From positions 1-32,725 of the forward strand of contig CANGXD010000025.1 of assembly GCA_947457545.1 (NCBI GenBank): 32,725 nt of DNA, in the 5' to 3' direction. A program made the position numbers and the translations under genes. This DNA is from Gemmatimonadaceae bacterium. GTDB lineage: Bacteria; Gemmatimonadota; Gemmatimonadetes; Gemmatimonadales; Gemmatimonadaceae. Position 1 is the stretch's first letter. Each line of letters begins with the position of its first letter. Positions 15,535-23,237 of the stretch are shown in pieces. The notes beneath the pieces are model-generated. The model did not search any database and was not told the DNA's origin. It saw only the letters and a program-made list of their open reading frames with translations.

Positions 15535-15996
15535 ATGCTGAATAATCTGCCGCTCCACGCCCTCATCGTGCACATGCCCATCGCGCTCACCGTGCTGGTG
15601 CCGATCTTCGCGGTCCTCGCGCTGTTGCTGGGGCGCCGCTACATGAAGCCTACCCACGCCTGGGCGCTTCCGGTGGGGATGCTGGCGCTGCTGATGGCGA
15701 GTGCCTTCGCCGCCAACGAGACCGGAGAGGATCAGGAGGACAAGGTGGAGCGCGTGGTCCCCGAGTCCGCACTGGAGGCACACGAAGAAGCCGCCGAACT
15801 GTTCCTGCTGGTGACCGGAGGGGTCCTGGTTCTCGCCGCCGGTGGCCTGATGAGTAACCGGTTGGGGTCTACCCTGCGCGTGGTGGGGGCCGTGGGATCG
15901 CTGGCCGTGCTCGCTGCGGGCTGGAACGTGGGGCACAGCGGGGGCGCCCTTGTATACCAGCACAACGCGGGCGCGGCGTACTCGCCGCAGAAGTGA
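15535..15996 (+). CDS. DUF2231 domain membrane protein
   Basis: A 153-residue protein with four hydrophobic helices at about residues 10-33, 44-62, 88-107 and 113-130. It has the DUF2231 signature at the N-terminus: LPLHALIVHMPIALTVLVPI, with two His (residues 8 and 13) in the first helix. Further His occur near HEEAAE and in the last loop (WNVGHSGGALVYQHN). Conserved histidines in this family suggest haem or metal binding, but this is inference. The ribosome site AGGAG lies about 5 nt before the ATG. It is divergently transcribed from a membrane-bound LuxR-type regulator. Its stop codon touches a long inverted repeat. Confidence 0.88.
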   Translation: MLNNLPLHALIVHMPIALTVLVPIFAVLALLLGRRYMKPTHAWALPVGMLALLMASAFAANETGEDQEDKVERVVPESALEAHEEAAELFLLVTGGVLVLAAGGLMSNRLGSTLRVVGAVGSLAVLAAGWNVGHSGGALVYQHNAGAAYSPQK

Positions 15997-16202
15997 GATC
16001 TGAGTTCTGAGAATCGCGAGATCAGAATTCAGAGCCGAGTCCCGGATAGGGGCGAGAGTTCAGTAACGCAGCCGTGAGAGGCGAGGACCGGCGGCCGCTG
16101 GTCCTGTCTTCTCACGGCTGCGTTGCTGGATTCTCACACCGATCCGGGCTGACCTCTCGACTCTCAACCTCTCGCTGCTGACGCTGAGAACTCAGATCTG
16201 AG
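15996..16202. repeat. ~207-bp long inverted repeat between convergent genes
   Basis: The outer arms AGATCTGAGTTCTGAG (15996-16011) and CTGAGAACTCAGATCT (16184-16199) pair with one mismatch. The middle parts pair imperfectly (the CCCGGAT block near 16041 with ATCCGGG near 16142). The inner arms 16061-16089 and 16100-16128 pair over about 25 of 29 bases around GGCGGCCGCT. The whole gap therefore folds as one cruciform or RNA hairpin. The outer arms reach the stop codons of both convergent genes. There is no T-run, so it may terminate both transcripts by structure alone or be a miniature mobile element. Confidence 0.88.
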
Positions 16203-17043
16203 TGGTCGGCAAAGCCCCGATGCGCTGCCCCAGTTTCACCGTCGCTCCCAACGCCAGCGGTTCGATCGTGCCGCACTCTCGCGAGCACACCATCACCACT
16301 GTGGAGCCGAATTCGAAGTGCCCCAACTCGTCGCCGGCAGACATCGCGATGGGGGTGTCGTACCGTCGCTGCTGCACCTCGCCACGACGCGCGTTGGTGT
16401 GCAGGTCGTCGAAGACGAGGCGGGTCATTCCTACCATGGTCGCGCCCACCGGCACGACCGCCATGCGCCCGCCGCGCGCGCCGTCGAGCATGACGACAAT
16501 GCGCTCGTTGACCGCAAACAGGTCGGCGACGTGCGTGACCGCGGCGACGTTCACGGGCCACAGTTCGCCCGGAATGTACGTGGCTTCGGTGATGCGTCCG
16601 TCCACCGGCACGTGAATGCGGTGGTAGTCCTTGGGGGAGAGATAGAGTGTGGTGTACGTCCCGCCCTCGAACGTGCGCGCGAGGTCGGCGTTGCCAAGCA
16701 AAGCTGCAAGCGAGTAGTGACGCCCCTTGGCCTGCACGAGTGTGTCCTGCTGCACGATGCCGTAAGCGCCCACGGCGGCATCGACGGGACTCACGATGGC
16801 ATTGGGGGCCAGCGGACGGAGCCCGGGCTTGAGCGCGCGCGTGAAGAACTTATTGATGCTCGGGTACGCCTCGAGCGGCAGCGCGGCCTCTTCGGGCTTC
16901 GCGCCGAAGATGCGGCTGTAGCCGCGGTACACGGCACCACGCCAACGCACGGGCACGGTACGGTTGGCGAGCCAACCGGCGATGCGGCTCATGCCGTGCT
17001 TGGGGAGCACCGACAATAGCAGAATGAGCAGACGGCCGCTCAT
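16192..17043 (-). CDS. psd: Phosphatidylserine decarboxylase proenzyme
   Basis: A 283-residue membrane-associated enzyme that converts phosphatidylserine to phosphatidylethanolamine. The catalytic set is visible: Asp88 in SPVDAAVG, His144 in KDYHRIHVPVDG, and the self-cleavage site FGST at 245-248, where Ser247 becomes the pyruvoyl group. The length and spacing match the E. coli-type (class I) enzyme. The N-terminal hydrophobic stretch (RLLILLLSVLP) probably helps membrane association. Its ATG overlaps the VF530 gene stop as ATGA. It converges on the DUF2231 gene, with its stop inside the long inverted repeat. No pssA is adjacent. Confidence 0.97.
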   Translation of the reverse strand: MSGRLLILLLSVLPKHGMSRIAGWLANRTVPVRWRGAVYRGYSRIFGAKPEEAALPLEAYPSINKFFTRALKPGLRPLAPNAIVSPVDAAVGAYGIVQQDTLVQAKGRHYSLAALLGNADLARTFEGGTYTTLYLSPKDYHRIHVPVDGRITEATYIPGELWPVNVAAVTHVADLFAVNERIVVMLDGARGGRMAVVPVGATMVGMTRLVFDDLHTNARRGEVQQRRYDTPIAMSAGDELGHFEFGSTVVMVCSRECGTIEPLALGATVKLGQRIGALPTTQI

Positions 17044-17345
17044 GCGTCGGCGATGGGCGATTGGACCGGCGACGGTACCGACGGCTGCGCGGCCTGCTGT
17101 TTACGGGGGTGCGCCACCGAATGCAGGTACAACGACTCGACCTTCGCGCGCGCCCACGGCGTCTTGCGCAGGAACTTGAGCGACGAATTCACCGTCGGAT
17201 CGTGCGTAAAGCAGCGAATCGTGATGCGGTCACCCAAGCCGTCCCAGCCATACCGCTCGGCGAGATGCTCGACCATGTCCTTGAGCGTCACGCCGTGCAG
17301 TGGATCCGTCGACTTGGGCTTGGGCGAAGGGGACTGATCGGTCAT
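17040..17345 (-). CDS. VF530 (DUF2132) family protein
   Basis: A 101-residue protein with a clear VF530 core: DPLHGVTLKDMVEHLAERYG, then ITIRCFTHDPTVNSSLKFLR and KTPWARAKVESLYL. The fold is known from structural work as a small helical domain suggested to bind DNA; its role in cells is unknown. The N-terminus is a proline-rich tail and the C-terminus a low-complexity QPSVPSPVQSP tail. The ATG at 17345-17343 is used; an in-frame GTG two codons upstream is also possible. It is coupled to psd by ATGA. Confidence 0.92.
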   Translation of the reverse strand: MTDQSPSPKPKSTDPLHGVTLKDMVEHLAERYGWDGLGDRITIRCFTHDPTVNSSLKFLRKTPWARAKVESLYLHSVAHPRKQQAAQPSVPSPVQSPIADA

Positions 17346-17465
17346 GGCCACAATCTAGTAGGGCCACCGGCGGGTGCAGGGCGCGCGGCAAAATCGCTAT
17401 CTTTCAAGGTTCTCGGCAGGGCGAAGGGCACTGCCGATGCACAGGCATCCCGGACCGGAGTCCCT

Positions 17466-17738
17466 ATGTCGATGGCGTTTCTGCGGGACGATGCGGAAGG
17501 CGAAAAGCCCCGCCGCGATTACGGCTTGCCGGACAAGAGCGATCCTGACTTCGACCGCGTCGCGGCGCGCGCCCTGCTCGAGGCAGCTCGCGTTGGAGAG
17601 ACCGAACTCGCCGAGCGTGCGACCGGGTATTACTGGGGAGAGCCCGGGCTACGACCGTATGTGGAAGTGATGCTGGCCGAAGCGGAGAAAGCTGGCGACG
17701 ACCGCCTCGAACAAGTGGCGCGCCGGTTCCTGCGCTAA
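17466..17738 (+). CDS. Small hypothetical protein, 90 residues
   Basis: The start ATG at 17466 has GGAG at 17457-17460 (5-nt spacer). The frame remains open upstream on the strand opposite VF530, but that part is a shadow. The protein is acidic and helical, with YGLPDKSDPDFDRVAARALL, then an alpha-rich VGETELAERATGYYWGEPGL and a C-terminal helix ending RLEQVARRFLR. There is no signal peptide or membrane segment. I do not recognise a family. A good ribosome site and normal-looking composition support it as real. It ends just before an inverted repeat shared with the convergent PH-domain gene. Confidence 0.72.
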   Translation: MSMAFLRDDAEGEKPRRDYGLPDKSDPDFDRVAARALLEAARVGETELAERATGYYWGEPGLRPYVEVMLAEAEKAGDDRLEQVARRFLR

Positions 17739-17755
17739 CGGCGGTCAGCAGCGGT

Positions 17756-17866
17756 CAACAGCACCACAGATCACACAGAAGGGCCACAGAGTGAACACAG
17801 AGACAGCAAAGCAAACTGTTTCTGTGTGCATTCTGTGGCCCCTCTGTGTCATCTGTGGTGCTACTG
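17756..17866. repeat. 51-bp-arm inverted repeat of CACAGA-rich sequence
   Basis: The left arm 17756-17806 and right arm 17816-17866 are reverse complements with a handful of mismatches around a 9-nt A-rich loop. The arms are built from spaced CCACAGA/CACAGAG words. It fills the gap between the convergent small gene and PH-domain gene. It could terminate both transcripts; its length and word structure also resemble dispersed intergenic repeat families. Confidence 0.9.
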
Positions 17867-17909
17867 ACTGCTGGTGCTCTCGACCGCCGGCAGTCCGCGG
17901 TCGCGCCGA

Positions 17910-18518
17910 TTACGCGTGGATGTACTTCTCGAACACGGTGCTGAAGTCGCGGCGCGTGTGACGCTCGAGCACGGCGTCGTTCAGTTCCTCGATCAGCGAG
18001 CGGTACTGCGCGGCCACGGTGGTCGCGTCGGCCCCGTTGTTGATCTTGAACATCGAACCCAGCACGGACGCCGCGGAGAGGGCGTGCGAGCGGCCGATTT
18101 CATCCTTGCGCTGCAGTTTGCCAATCGTGTGCAACGCCTTGTAGATGTCCTTGAGCTGTTCGAGGAAATCCTTGCGCACATCGATGTTGAACAGCTTCTC
18201 GCCGATCGTGAACTTGAGCTCGATGTCGAGGTCGATCGTGCCGGCGGTTTCGATCGTGACGCCATTGATGGCGTAGTGCGCGTAGTCGTAGCGCTTAATC
18301 GTCCGCTTCGCGGAAATGGCGGATTCACCATCGACGTGAATGAGCGCGAGGTTCGTGAAGCAGTACTCGTCCTTCTTGGACTTGATCAGGAAGTAGATCT
18401 TCTCGTGATCTTCGTGAAAGAGGTAGTCGTCGGCGTCGACCTTATCGTAGTCCTTGGGGGAGACGATAATGCCGATGTCACTGAGCCCGAGCGCTTCGGC
18501 AGCGAACTTCTTGAACAT
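17910..18518 (-). CDS. PH domain-containing protein (bPH_1, YvbH-like)
   Basis: A 202-residue soluble protein. Residues 1-120 match the bacterial PH domain family bPH_1 as in Bacillus YvbH: LSDIGIIVSPKDYDKVDADD, then YFLIKSKKDEYCFTNLALIH, VDGESAISAKRTIKRYDY and a GTIDLDIELKF strand. A helical C-terminal part (FLEQLKDIYKALHTIGKLQ onwards) follows. The ligand and role are unknown. The frame extends 113 codons upstream through the repeat-rich gap, but that stretch has repeat composition and the homology begins at the ATG 18518-18516, so that start is chosen. It is divergent from fabH. Confidence 0.9.
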   Translation of the reverse strand: MFKKFAAEALGLSDIGIIVSPKDYDKVDADDYLFHEDHEKIYFLIKSKKDEYCFTNLALIHVDGESAISAKRTIKRYDYAHYAINGVTIETAGTIDLDIELKFTIGEKLFNIDVRKDFLEQLKDIYKALHTIGKLQRKDEIGRSHALSAASVLGSMFKINNGADATTVAAQYRSLIEELNDAVLERHTRRDFSTVFEKYIHA

Positions 18519-18653
18519 GGATGGTCTCGCGGTGAGGGTTGTGGGGAGCCGGCTTTCCGAGGGGCCGGCGGGTACGCCTTGAATATGTGCTGGTGTGGCC
18601 CGCGGGAGCATCGGCTGTTCCTCGCTTCCTGCCGTTCCCCCGTTCCCCCGTTC

Positions 18654-18752
18654 CTGCCGTCTGGGCGCCTGCCGTCTGGGCTCCTGCCGTCCGCTGTCTC
18701 GGCGTGATCCCGCCGCATCGCGCCGAGTATTGCAGACGGCAGCCACACAGAC
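18654..18752. repeat. Degenerate copy of the 6241 hairpin element, with 15-bp direct repeats
   Basis: Two 15-bp direct repeats CTGCCGTCTGGGCKC (18654-18668, 18669-18683) lead into CTGCCGTCCGCTGTCTCGG (from 18684). This pairs imperfectly with the right half 18720-18742. The blocks 18715-18727 and 18732-18752 are identical to 6282-6294 and 6298-6318, which proves a shared origin. It lies in the 347-bp gap 18519-18865 between the divergent PH and fabH genes; no gene is supported in that gap and no clear promoter could be picked out. Confidence 0.85.
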
Positions 18753-18865
18753 CGCAGGAACGCAGAGGCACGCCGTGCCGCCGCTGTCCGCCCCCGCTTG
18801 TCCCAATCCCGTCACGCCGGTAGCGTTCGGCGTCGCACCACCCCTCCCACCTCCCAATCGCGGCC

Positions 18866-20008
18866 ATGACTCCTGCCCGCTACGCGGCCATCACCGGCTG
18901 GGGCGAAGGGCTCCCGCCCGCCGTCCTCACGAACGACGACCTCTCCACGTTCCTCGAGACCTCTGACGAGTGGATCACGCAGCGCACCGGCATGAAGGAG
19001 CGTCGCATTTCCCACGTCTCGGCAATCGAAATGGCGACGCTCGCCAGCAAGCGTGCCCTCGCCTGCGCGGCGCTCGACGCGAGCGCGCTCGAGCTGATCG
19101 TCTACGGCAGCTGCTCCCCTGACGAACAGGTCCCCAACTGTGCCTCCGGCGTGCAGGTCGCGCTCGGCGCCACGCGCGCCGCGGCGATGGACGTCAACAC
19201 GGCCTGCACCAGCTTTCTGTACGGACTTTCCAGCGCCACCGCGATGATCCAGAGCGGCATGGTGCAGAACGCGCTCGTGATTGGCGTGGAATACATCAGC
19301 CCCTTCATGGACTGGACCAATCGCAACGTGGCCGTGCTCTTCGGCGACGGCGCGGCGGCGGTGGTACTGCAGGCGAGTGATACGCCGAGTGGCGTCATCG
19401 GCACCGTGTTGGGATGCGACGCCGAAGCGCGGCAGACGTTGCGCGTGCGCGGCATGGGCTGTTCATACGTGAAGGGCGATCTCCACTACGGCGACACGCT
19501 GTGGGACTTCGACGGACAGGCCATCTTCAAGCGCGCGGTGCACGGCATGAGCGACGCGTGCGGTCGCGTCATGTCGGCGGCCGGCGTGTCGGCCGACGAC
19601 ATCGATCTCGTGGTACCGCACCAGGCCAACCTGCGCATCATCGAGGCGGTGGCCAAGTATGCCAACGTCCCCATGGAGCGGGTCATGCTCACCGTGCAGC
19701 GCTACGGCAACATGAGCGCGGCCACGGTACCGGTGTCGCTGGTAGACGCGCTCAAGGAAGGACGCGTCAAACCTGGAAGCCTCATACTCATGCCCGGCTT
19801 CGGTGGCGGACTCACGTATGGCGCGCTGCTCGTACGGTGGGGAAATCGCGTAACGCCACTCGGCGAAAGTGATGCGCAGCATCCGCCGGTGGAGCAGACG
19901 GCGCTCGAGATGGTGAACGGCATTCGCGCGCGGCAGGATCCGAACGGGCGCTCGAAGATGGCGTTGACCGAAACGAAGTTCATCGAGACGCAGCTCACGT
20001 CAGCGTAG
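18866..20008 (+). CDS. fabH: Beta-ketoacyl-ACP synthase III (FabH) with C-terminal tail
   Basis: A 380-residue thiolase-fold enzyme that starts fatty-acid synthesis by condensing an acyl-CoA with malonyl-ACP. The Cys-His-Asn triad is present: Cys114 in NTACTSFLYGL, His252 in VVPHQAN and Asn282 in RYGNMSAA. The N-terminal SDEWITQRTGMKERRI and the GDGAAAVVL loop are typical of FabH. It is about 50 residues longer than the usual ~330; the extra part after LLVRWGNRV is polar and has no recognised domain. It is not next to other fab genes, so a related acyl-CoA condensing role is possible. The next gene starts 3 bp after its stop, so they form an operon. Confidence 0.92.
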   Translation: MTPARYAAITGWGEGLPPAVLTNDDLSTFLETSDEWITQRTGMKERRISHVSAIEMATLASKRALACAALDASALELIVYGSCSPDEQVPNCASGVQVALGATRAAAMDVNTACTSFLYGLSSATAMIQSGMVQNALVIGVEYISPFMDWTNRNVAVLFGDGAAAVVLQASDTPSGVIGTVLGCDAEARQTLRVRGMGCSYVKGDLHYGDTLWDFDGQAIFKRAVHGMSDACGRVMSAAGVSADDIDLVVPHQANLRIIEAVAKYANVPMERVMLTVQRYGNMSAATVPVSLVDALKEGRVKPGSLILMPGFGGGLTYGALLVRWGNRVTPLGESDAQHPPVEQTALEMVNGIRARQDPNGRSKMALTETKFIETQLTSA

Positions 20009-20011
20009 CGT

Positions 20012-20437
20012 ATGGCGAACTGGTTCAACCCTGACGACCGCGTCGTACTTCGCAAGATTCCGCTCGCTACGGTCGTCGCGGCGGTCGGCAGCACGGTGTG
20101 CAATCTCGGCGTGTACTACGGCGCGTTGCGCTATGGCCGTATGACCATCGGGCCCACCGAAACCGTGATCGCGAGTGTCATTGGTGCGGCACTCGCGGGA
20201 CTCGTGTATTGGCTGCTCGCGCGGTACACCGAACACGCGGTGCGTTGGTTCACCGTGATCGCGACGATCGTGATTGGCGTGTACGGTGTAGGCCCGGTGG
20301 CGGCAGCGTACGAGCCGTACATGGAAGGCGCCGAACTGTTTACGCTGACGACGGTAGTCGCGACGGAACTGATGCACGTGGTGAGCGGCATCTGGGTGCT
20401 GTGGGCCATGTTGCGTCTTGCGCGCGAGGTGCGGTAG
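20012..20437 (+). CDS. Small four-helix membrane protein (DUF6069-like)
   Basis: A 141-residue protein with four hydrophobic helices at about residues 18-38, 50-69, 78-98 and 108-133. The pattern (first helix ending in NLGVYY, a conserved MHVVSGIW His in the last helix, GPVAAAY loop) resembles the DUF6069 family; this assignment is tentative. The start is 3 bp after the fabH stop with no separate promoter, so it is co-transcribed with fabH. No function can be stated. Confidence 0.78.
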   Translation: MANWFNPDDRVVLRKIPLATVVAAVGSTVCNLGVYYGALRYGRMTIGPTETVIASVIGAALAGLVYWLLARYTEHAVRWFTVIATIVIGVYGVGPVAAAYEPYMEGAELFTLTTVVATELMHVVSGIWVLWAMLRLAREVR

Positions 20438-20488
20438 GGGGCGCGGCGGCGGCTGTGGTGCGAGCGGCGAGTTGGCGCAACTGACTGC

Positions 20489-20569
20489 CACGGACAAACG
20501 GATGGGGTGGATGGCCACGGATTCTTTTTGATTGATCCGTGCCATCCGCCCCATCTGTTTTTATTCGTG
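20489..20569. repeat. ~35-bp-arm inverted repeat between convergent genes
   Basis: The left arm 20489-20522 (starting CACGGACAAACGGATGGGG) and right arm 20535-20569 are reverse complements with a few differences around the loop TCTTTTTGATTG. The arms contain GATGGGG-GGATGG words and both ends carry CACGGAT-like words. The loop and the right flank (CTGTTTTTATT) are T-rich, so it could terminate the plus-strand transcript. Confidence 0.88.
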
Positions 20570-20595
20570 ACCCACTGCTGTTGCTGTTACCGCGT

Positions 20596-23046
20596 TTACG
20601 GCCACGGCAGCGTGATCACCGGGAAGCGCGGACGCTTGGCCGGCACGTCGTCGCCGGCAAAGAAGCGCTCGAGGTCCACACGCGCTGCGGCAATGTGCGC
20701 CCGCTGCGCACCGTCGACCGTGATGGCCTTCGCGAGACGCGCGTCGATCTGCTTGAGCGCCTGTACCGCTGCCGCACGCACATCGGGCAGAGCGCGGGCG
20801 TCACCACCCAGATCGAGCAGGATATCGAGCGCCGCGCGCTGTGACGCACGAAGCAGTGCGCGCTCCGACGTATTCGCCGGCAGCGTGGCGCCCCACGTGC
20901 GCTGCACGATGGCATCGGTGACCTCGGTGAGTGTCAAGGCCTTTGCATCGGTGGCCGCCGTGTGCACCAGGCGTGCGGCGCGATCACGATCGAGGATGTA
21001 GCCGATCACTTCGGTCGCGAGCCCGCCGCCGAGGGTGATCGCGTCGAACATCGTATCGCCACTCCCTGAAATCCACGTCTGATCGGTGTTGAAGCCCGGC
21101 GGCGGCGGCGGAATGAGCCGCTGCACCTTCTCGGGCACCGTCAGTTCTTTCGGCGCGATGGCATCGAGCAACATCCCCAGTGCCTTCCGCTGGTCGGCAG
21201 CAGGGATGATGGTCGTGGGGGCCTGCGTGTCCCCGCGCAACGCGAACGTGAAATCCATACCGCCGATGTACTTCGACAGCGCTTCGAGCGAGTACCGGTG
21301 ATGCAGATACACGTGAGCGAAGCGCATGTTGAGCAGATGCATCGGCTCACCGGGCTTGATGGCGCGCTCGTCGAAGTTGTCGATGAGCACGCGGCGTACC
21401 GCTGCCGTGCGCTGCACCCCTTCGAACGGCGTCGTGCCTTCTTCCCATCGCGTCACGAGGGGGTTGGAACCGTTGGCGTTCGCGTAGCGATCGTTGATGT
21501 ACCGCACGTTCTTCGCGATCCCCTCGCGCATCATGCTCGCGAGCCCTGTACGCTCGGCGTTGGCATCGGGATACCACGTGTACCCGAGCCGGATGGCCAG
21601 CGTATCCCACGCGCCCGGCCCATTGCGGTAGGCATTGCGCAGGTCGGGGCGTCCGTTCGCATCGAGGGTGATGTACGGGGCCGGATACTCCATCACACTC
21701 GCACGGTTCTGCGTGGAGGCGATGTAGTTGTGCTGCAGGCCGAGCGAGTGGCCGATTTCGTGTGCCGTGTGCTGCCGGCGACGCGCCATGGCGAACGTTT
21801 CCGCATCGACATTCGGCCCGTTCGCGCCCGACGCCGGCACCGTGCCGGCCCAGATGTTGTAGTCCACCAGCGAGCGCCACGTGTCCATCGCGATCATCGC
21901 GCGGATGATTTCGCCGGTGCGGGGATCCTCGAGGCTTCCTGCGTAGCTGGGCCCGGTACCGGTACGATGGACCCAGTTCAGGACGCTGTAGCGCACATCG
22001 CGCGGATCGGCATCGGGCGGGAGGTCGAGCACGCGGAAGGCGTTCTTGAATCCCGCCGCTTCGTACACCTTGGCCCACCAGTTGCCGCCCTCACGGAAGG
22101 CTTCGCGATACGGCGCCGGGATGGCCGGGTCGAGATAGTAGGTAATGGGCGTAACGGGCTCCACCAACTCGCCACGGGCATACGCCGCCGGATCCTTGGG
22201 CACGAGGCGCCAGCGATTGATGAAGCCGCCGCGGTAGTTGCCGTCGAGCCCCTGCGAAAGGTCGAAGAAGCTCACCCCGCCGTACCCGAACCGCGGATCG
22301 TAGTCGCGCGGGCGATAGCCCGTGGTATCCGGGAGCATCACCAGCGAATGGTGCTCCTCGAAGGTGAGGGCGCGCGCATCCGGTGCCATGACGCCGCGGC
22401 CGCGCGATGGCTGGTCGGTGACGAACGTGAGCACGGCGTGCACTTCCGAGTTGCGAGGAAACGCTTTCGTGCGGGTGCCGTCGATGTAGCTGCGTGACGC
22501 GTCGACCCGGTAGGCACCCACGCCCGCGCCCGCGGCCGTACCACCGACACTCCCGCCGGCGCGGAGCACGTCGGCCACCCCGTAGGCGTCCGCGAGAAAC
22601 AGCGAGGTCGCATCGACAGTGAGCACACCGGCCGTATCCTTTTCGATCGGAAGCGACCCCACGATCGAGCGGGGGTAGGCCTCGGTGGCGGCCCGCTGAT
22701 TGGCCGCATCGCCGCGCGGGGCTCGGACGCCGAAGTTGTCGCGCACCATGAGCACGCGGTTGCCACGTCGTTCGAGGCGGACAATGCCATCCGGCCCCGA
22801 CTGCGCCCGATCGAGAGCGCCATTCCCGAGTCCGGTGCTCAGGGAGACCTGGTGCAGAAAGTCCCGATTCATCTGGCTGGCCGGAATCTCGAGCAGCGCG
22901 CGGTTCCGCGCCTCGTCGATGCGGACCCGCAGAAACGGCTGCTCGCCCTGGGCTTGTGCCGCGAGGGGTAGGAAGGCCTGGAGCGCCAGCAGTGTGGCAG
23001 CCGTGCGGCGCGGCGCCCTCAAGGCGCCCGGAAACGGAAAGGTCAT
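20596..23046 (-). CDS. Secreted zinc-dependent metalloprotease (DUF5117/DUF4953 type)
   Basis: An 816-residue protein with a signal peptide (basic start, then TAATLLALQAFLPLAAQAQG). The catalytic metzincin-like motif HEIGHSLGLQH lies at 429-439: His429, His433 and His439 would bind zinc and Glu430 act as general base. The N-terminal half has the layout of the DUF5117 region (VRDNFGVRAP, then RSYIDGTRTKAFPRNSEVHA). The part after the zinc site (DUF4953-like) contains VMEYPAPYI and a long helical C-terminus. It probably acts in the periplasm or outer membrane; the substrate is unknown. The frame has an ATG 20 codons earlier, but the ATG at 23046 directly precedes the signal peptide. It is divergent from the kinase gene and convergent with the small membrane protein. 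Confidence 0.93.
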   Translation of the reverse strand: MTFPFPGALRAPRRTAATLLALQAFLPLAAQAQGEQPFLRVRIDEARNRALLEIPASQMNRDFLHQVSLSTGLGNGALDRAQSGPDGIVRLERRGNRVLMVRDNFGVRAPRGDAANQRAATEAYPRSIVGSLPIEKDTAGVLTVDATSLFLADAYGVADVLRAGGSVGGTAAGAGVGAYRVDASRSYIDGTRTKAFPRNSEVHAVLTFVTDQPSRGRGVMAPDARALTFEEHHSLVMLPDTTGYRPRDYDPRFGYGGVSFFDLSQGLDGNYRGGFINRWRLVPKDPAAYARGELVEPVTPITYYLDPAIPAPYREAFREGGNWWAKVYEAAGFKNAFRVLDLPPDADPRDVRYSVLNWVHRTGTGPSYAGSLEDPRTGEIIRAMIAMDTWRSLVDYNIWAGTVPASGANGPNVDAETFAMARRRQHTAHEIGHSLGLQHNYIASTQNRASVMEYPAPYITLDANGRPDLRNAYRNGPGAWDTLAIRLGYTWYPDANAERTGLASMMREGIAKNVRYINDRYANANGSNPLVTRWEEGTTPFEGVQRTAAVRRVLIDNFDERAIKPGEPMHLLNMRFAHVYLHHRYSLEALSKYIGGMDFTFALRGDTQAPTTIIPAADQRKALGMLLDAIAPKELTVPEKVQRLIPPPPPGFNTDQTWISGSGDTMFDAITLGGGLATEVIGYILDRDRAARLVHTAATDAKALTLTEVTDAIVQRTWGATLPANTSERALLRASQRAALDILLDLGGDARALPDVRAAAVQALKQIDARLAKAITVDGAQRAHIAAARVDLERFFAGDDVPAKRPRFPVITLPWP

Positions 23047-23237
23047 GGCGACAGTGGAACCAGTGGAGGAACACCCGGCGGCGCACAGGGGAACGGCCGT
23101 CGGCACGAGGCGTTGATCCTGAGGAGATCTGGCGTCGAAGGTATCGTCGGATGACCAGCAAAGCTAATGTATGGAAGCCGATGCCGGCCCGGTTCACTCC
23201 GCCTGCTTTGCAGCCCCGTCCTGCGGCCATAACCTGA

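Noticed and set aside
17756-17866. Insertion sequence ends or CRISPR-like repeat
   Set aside because: It is a single inverted repeat with a 9-nt loop; there is no transposase between the arms and no spacer structure.
18519-18857. 113-codon N-terminal extension of the PH-domain gene
   Set aside because: It runs through the repeat element 18654-18752 and has repeat-derived composition; family similarity starts at the ATG 18518.
21298-22497. 399-codon plus-strand open frame
   Set aside because: It is antisense to the metalloprotease, including its zinc motif; no homology was recognised.
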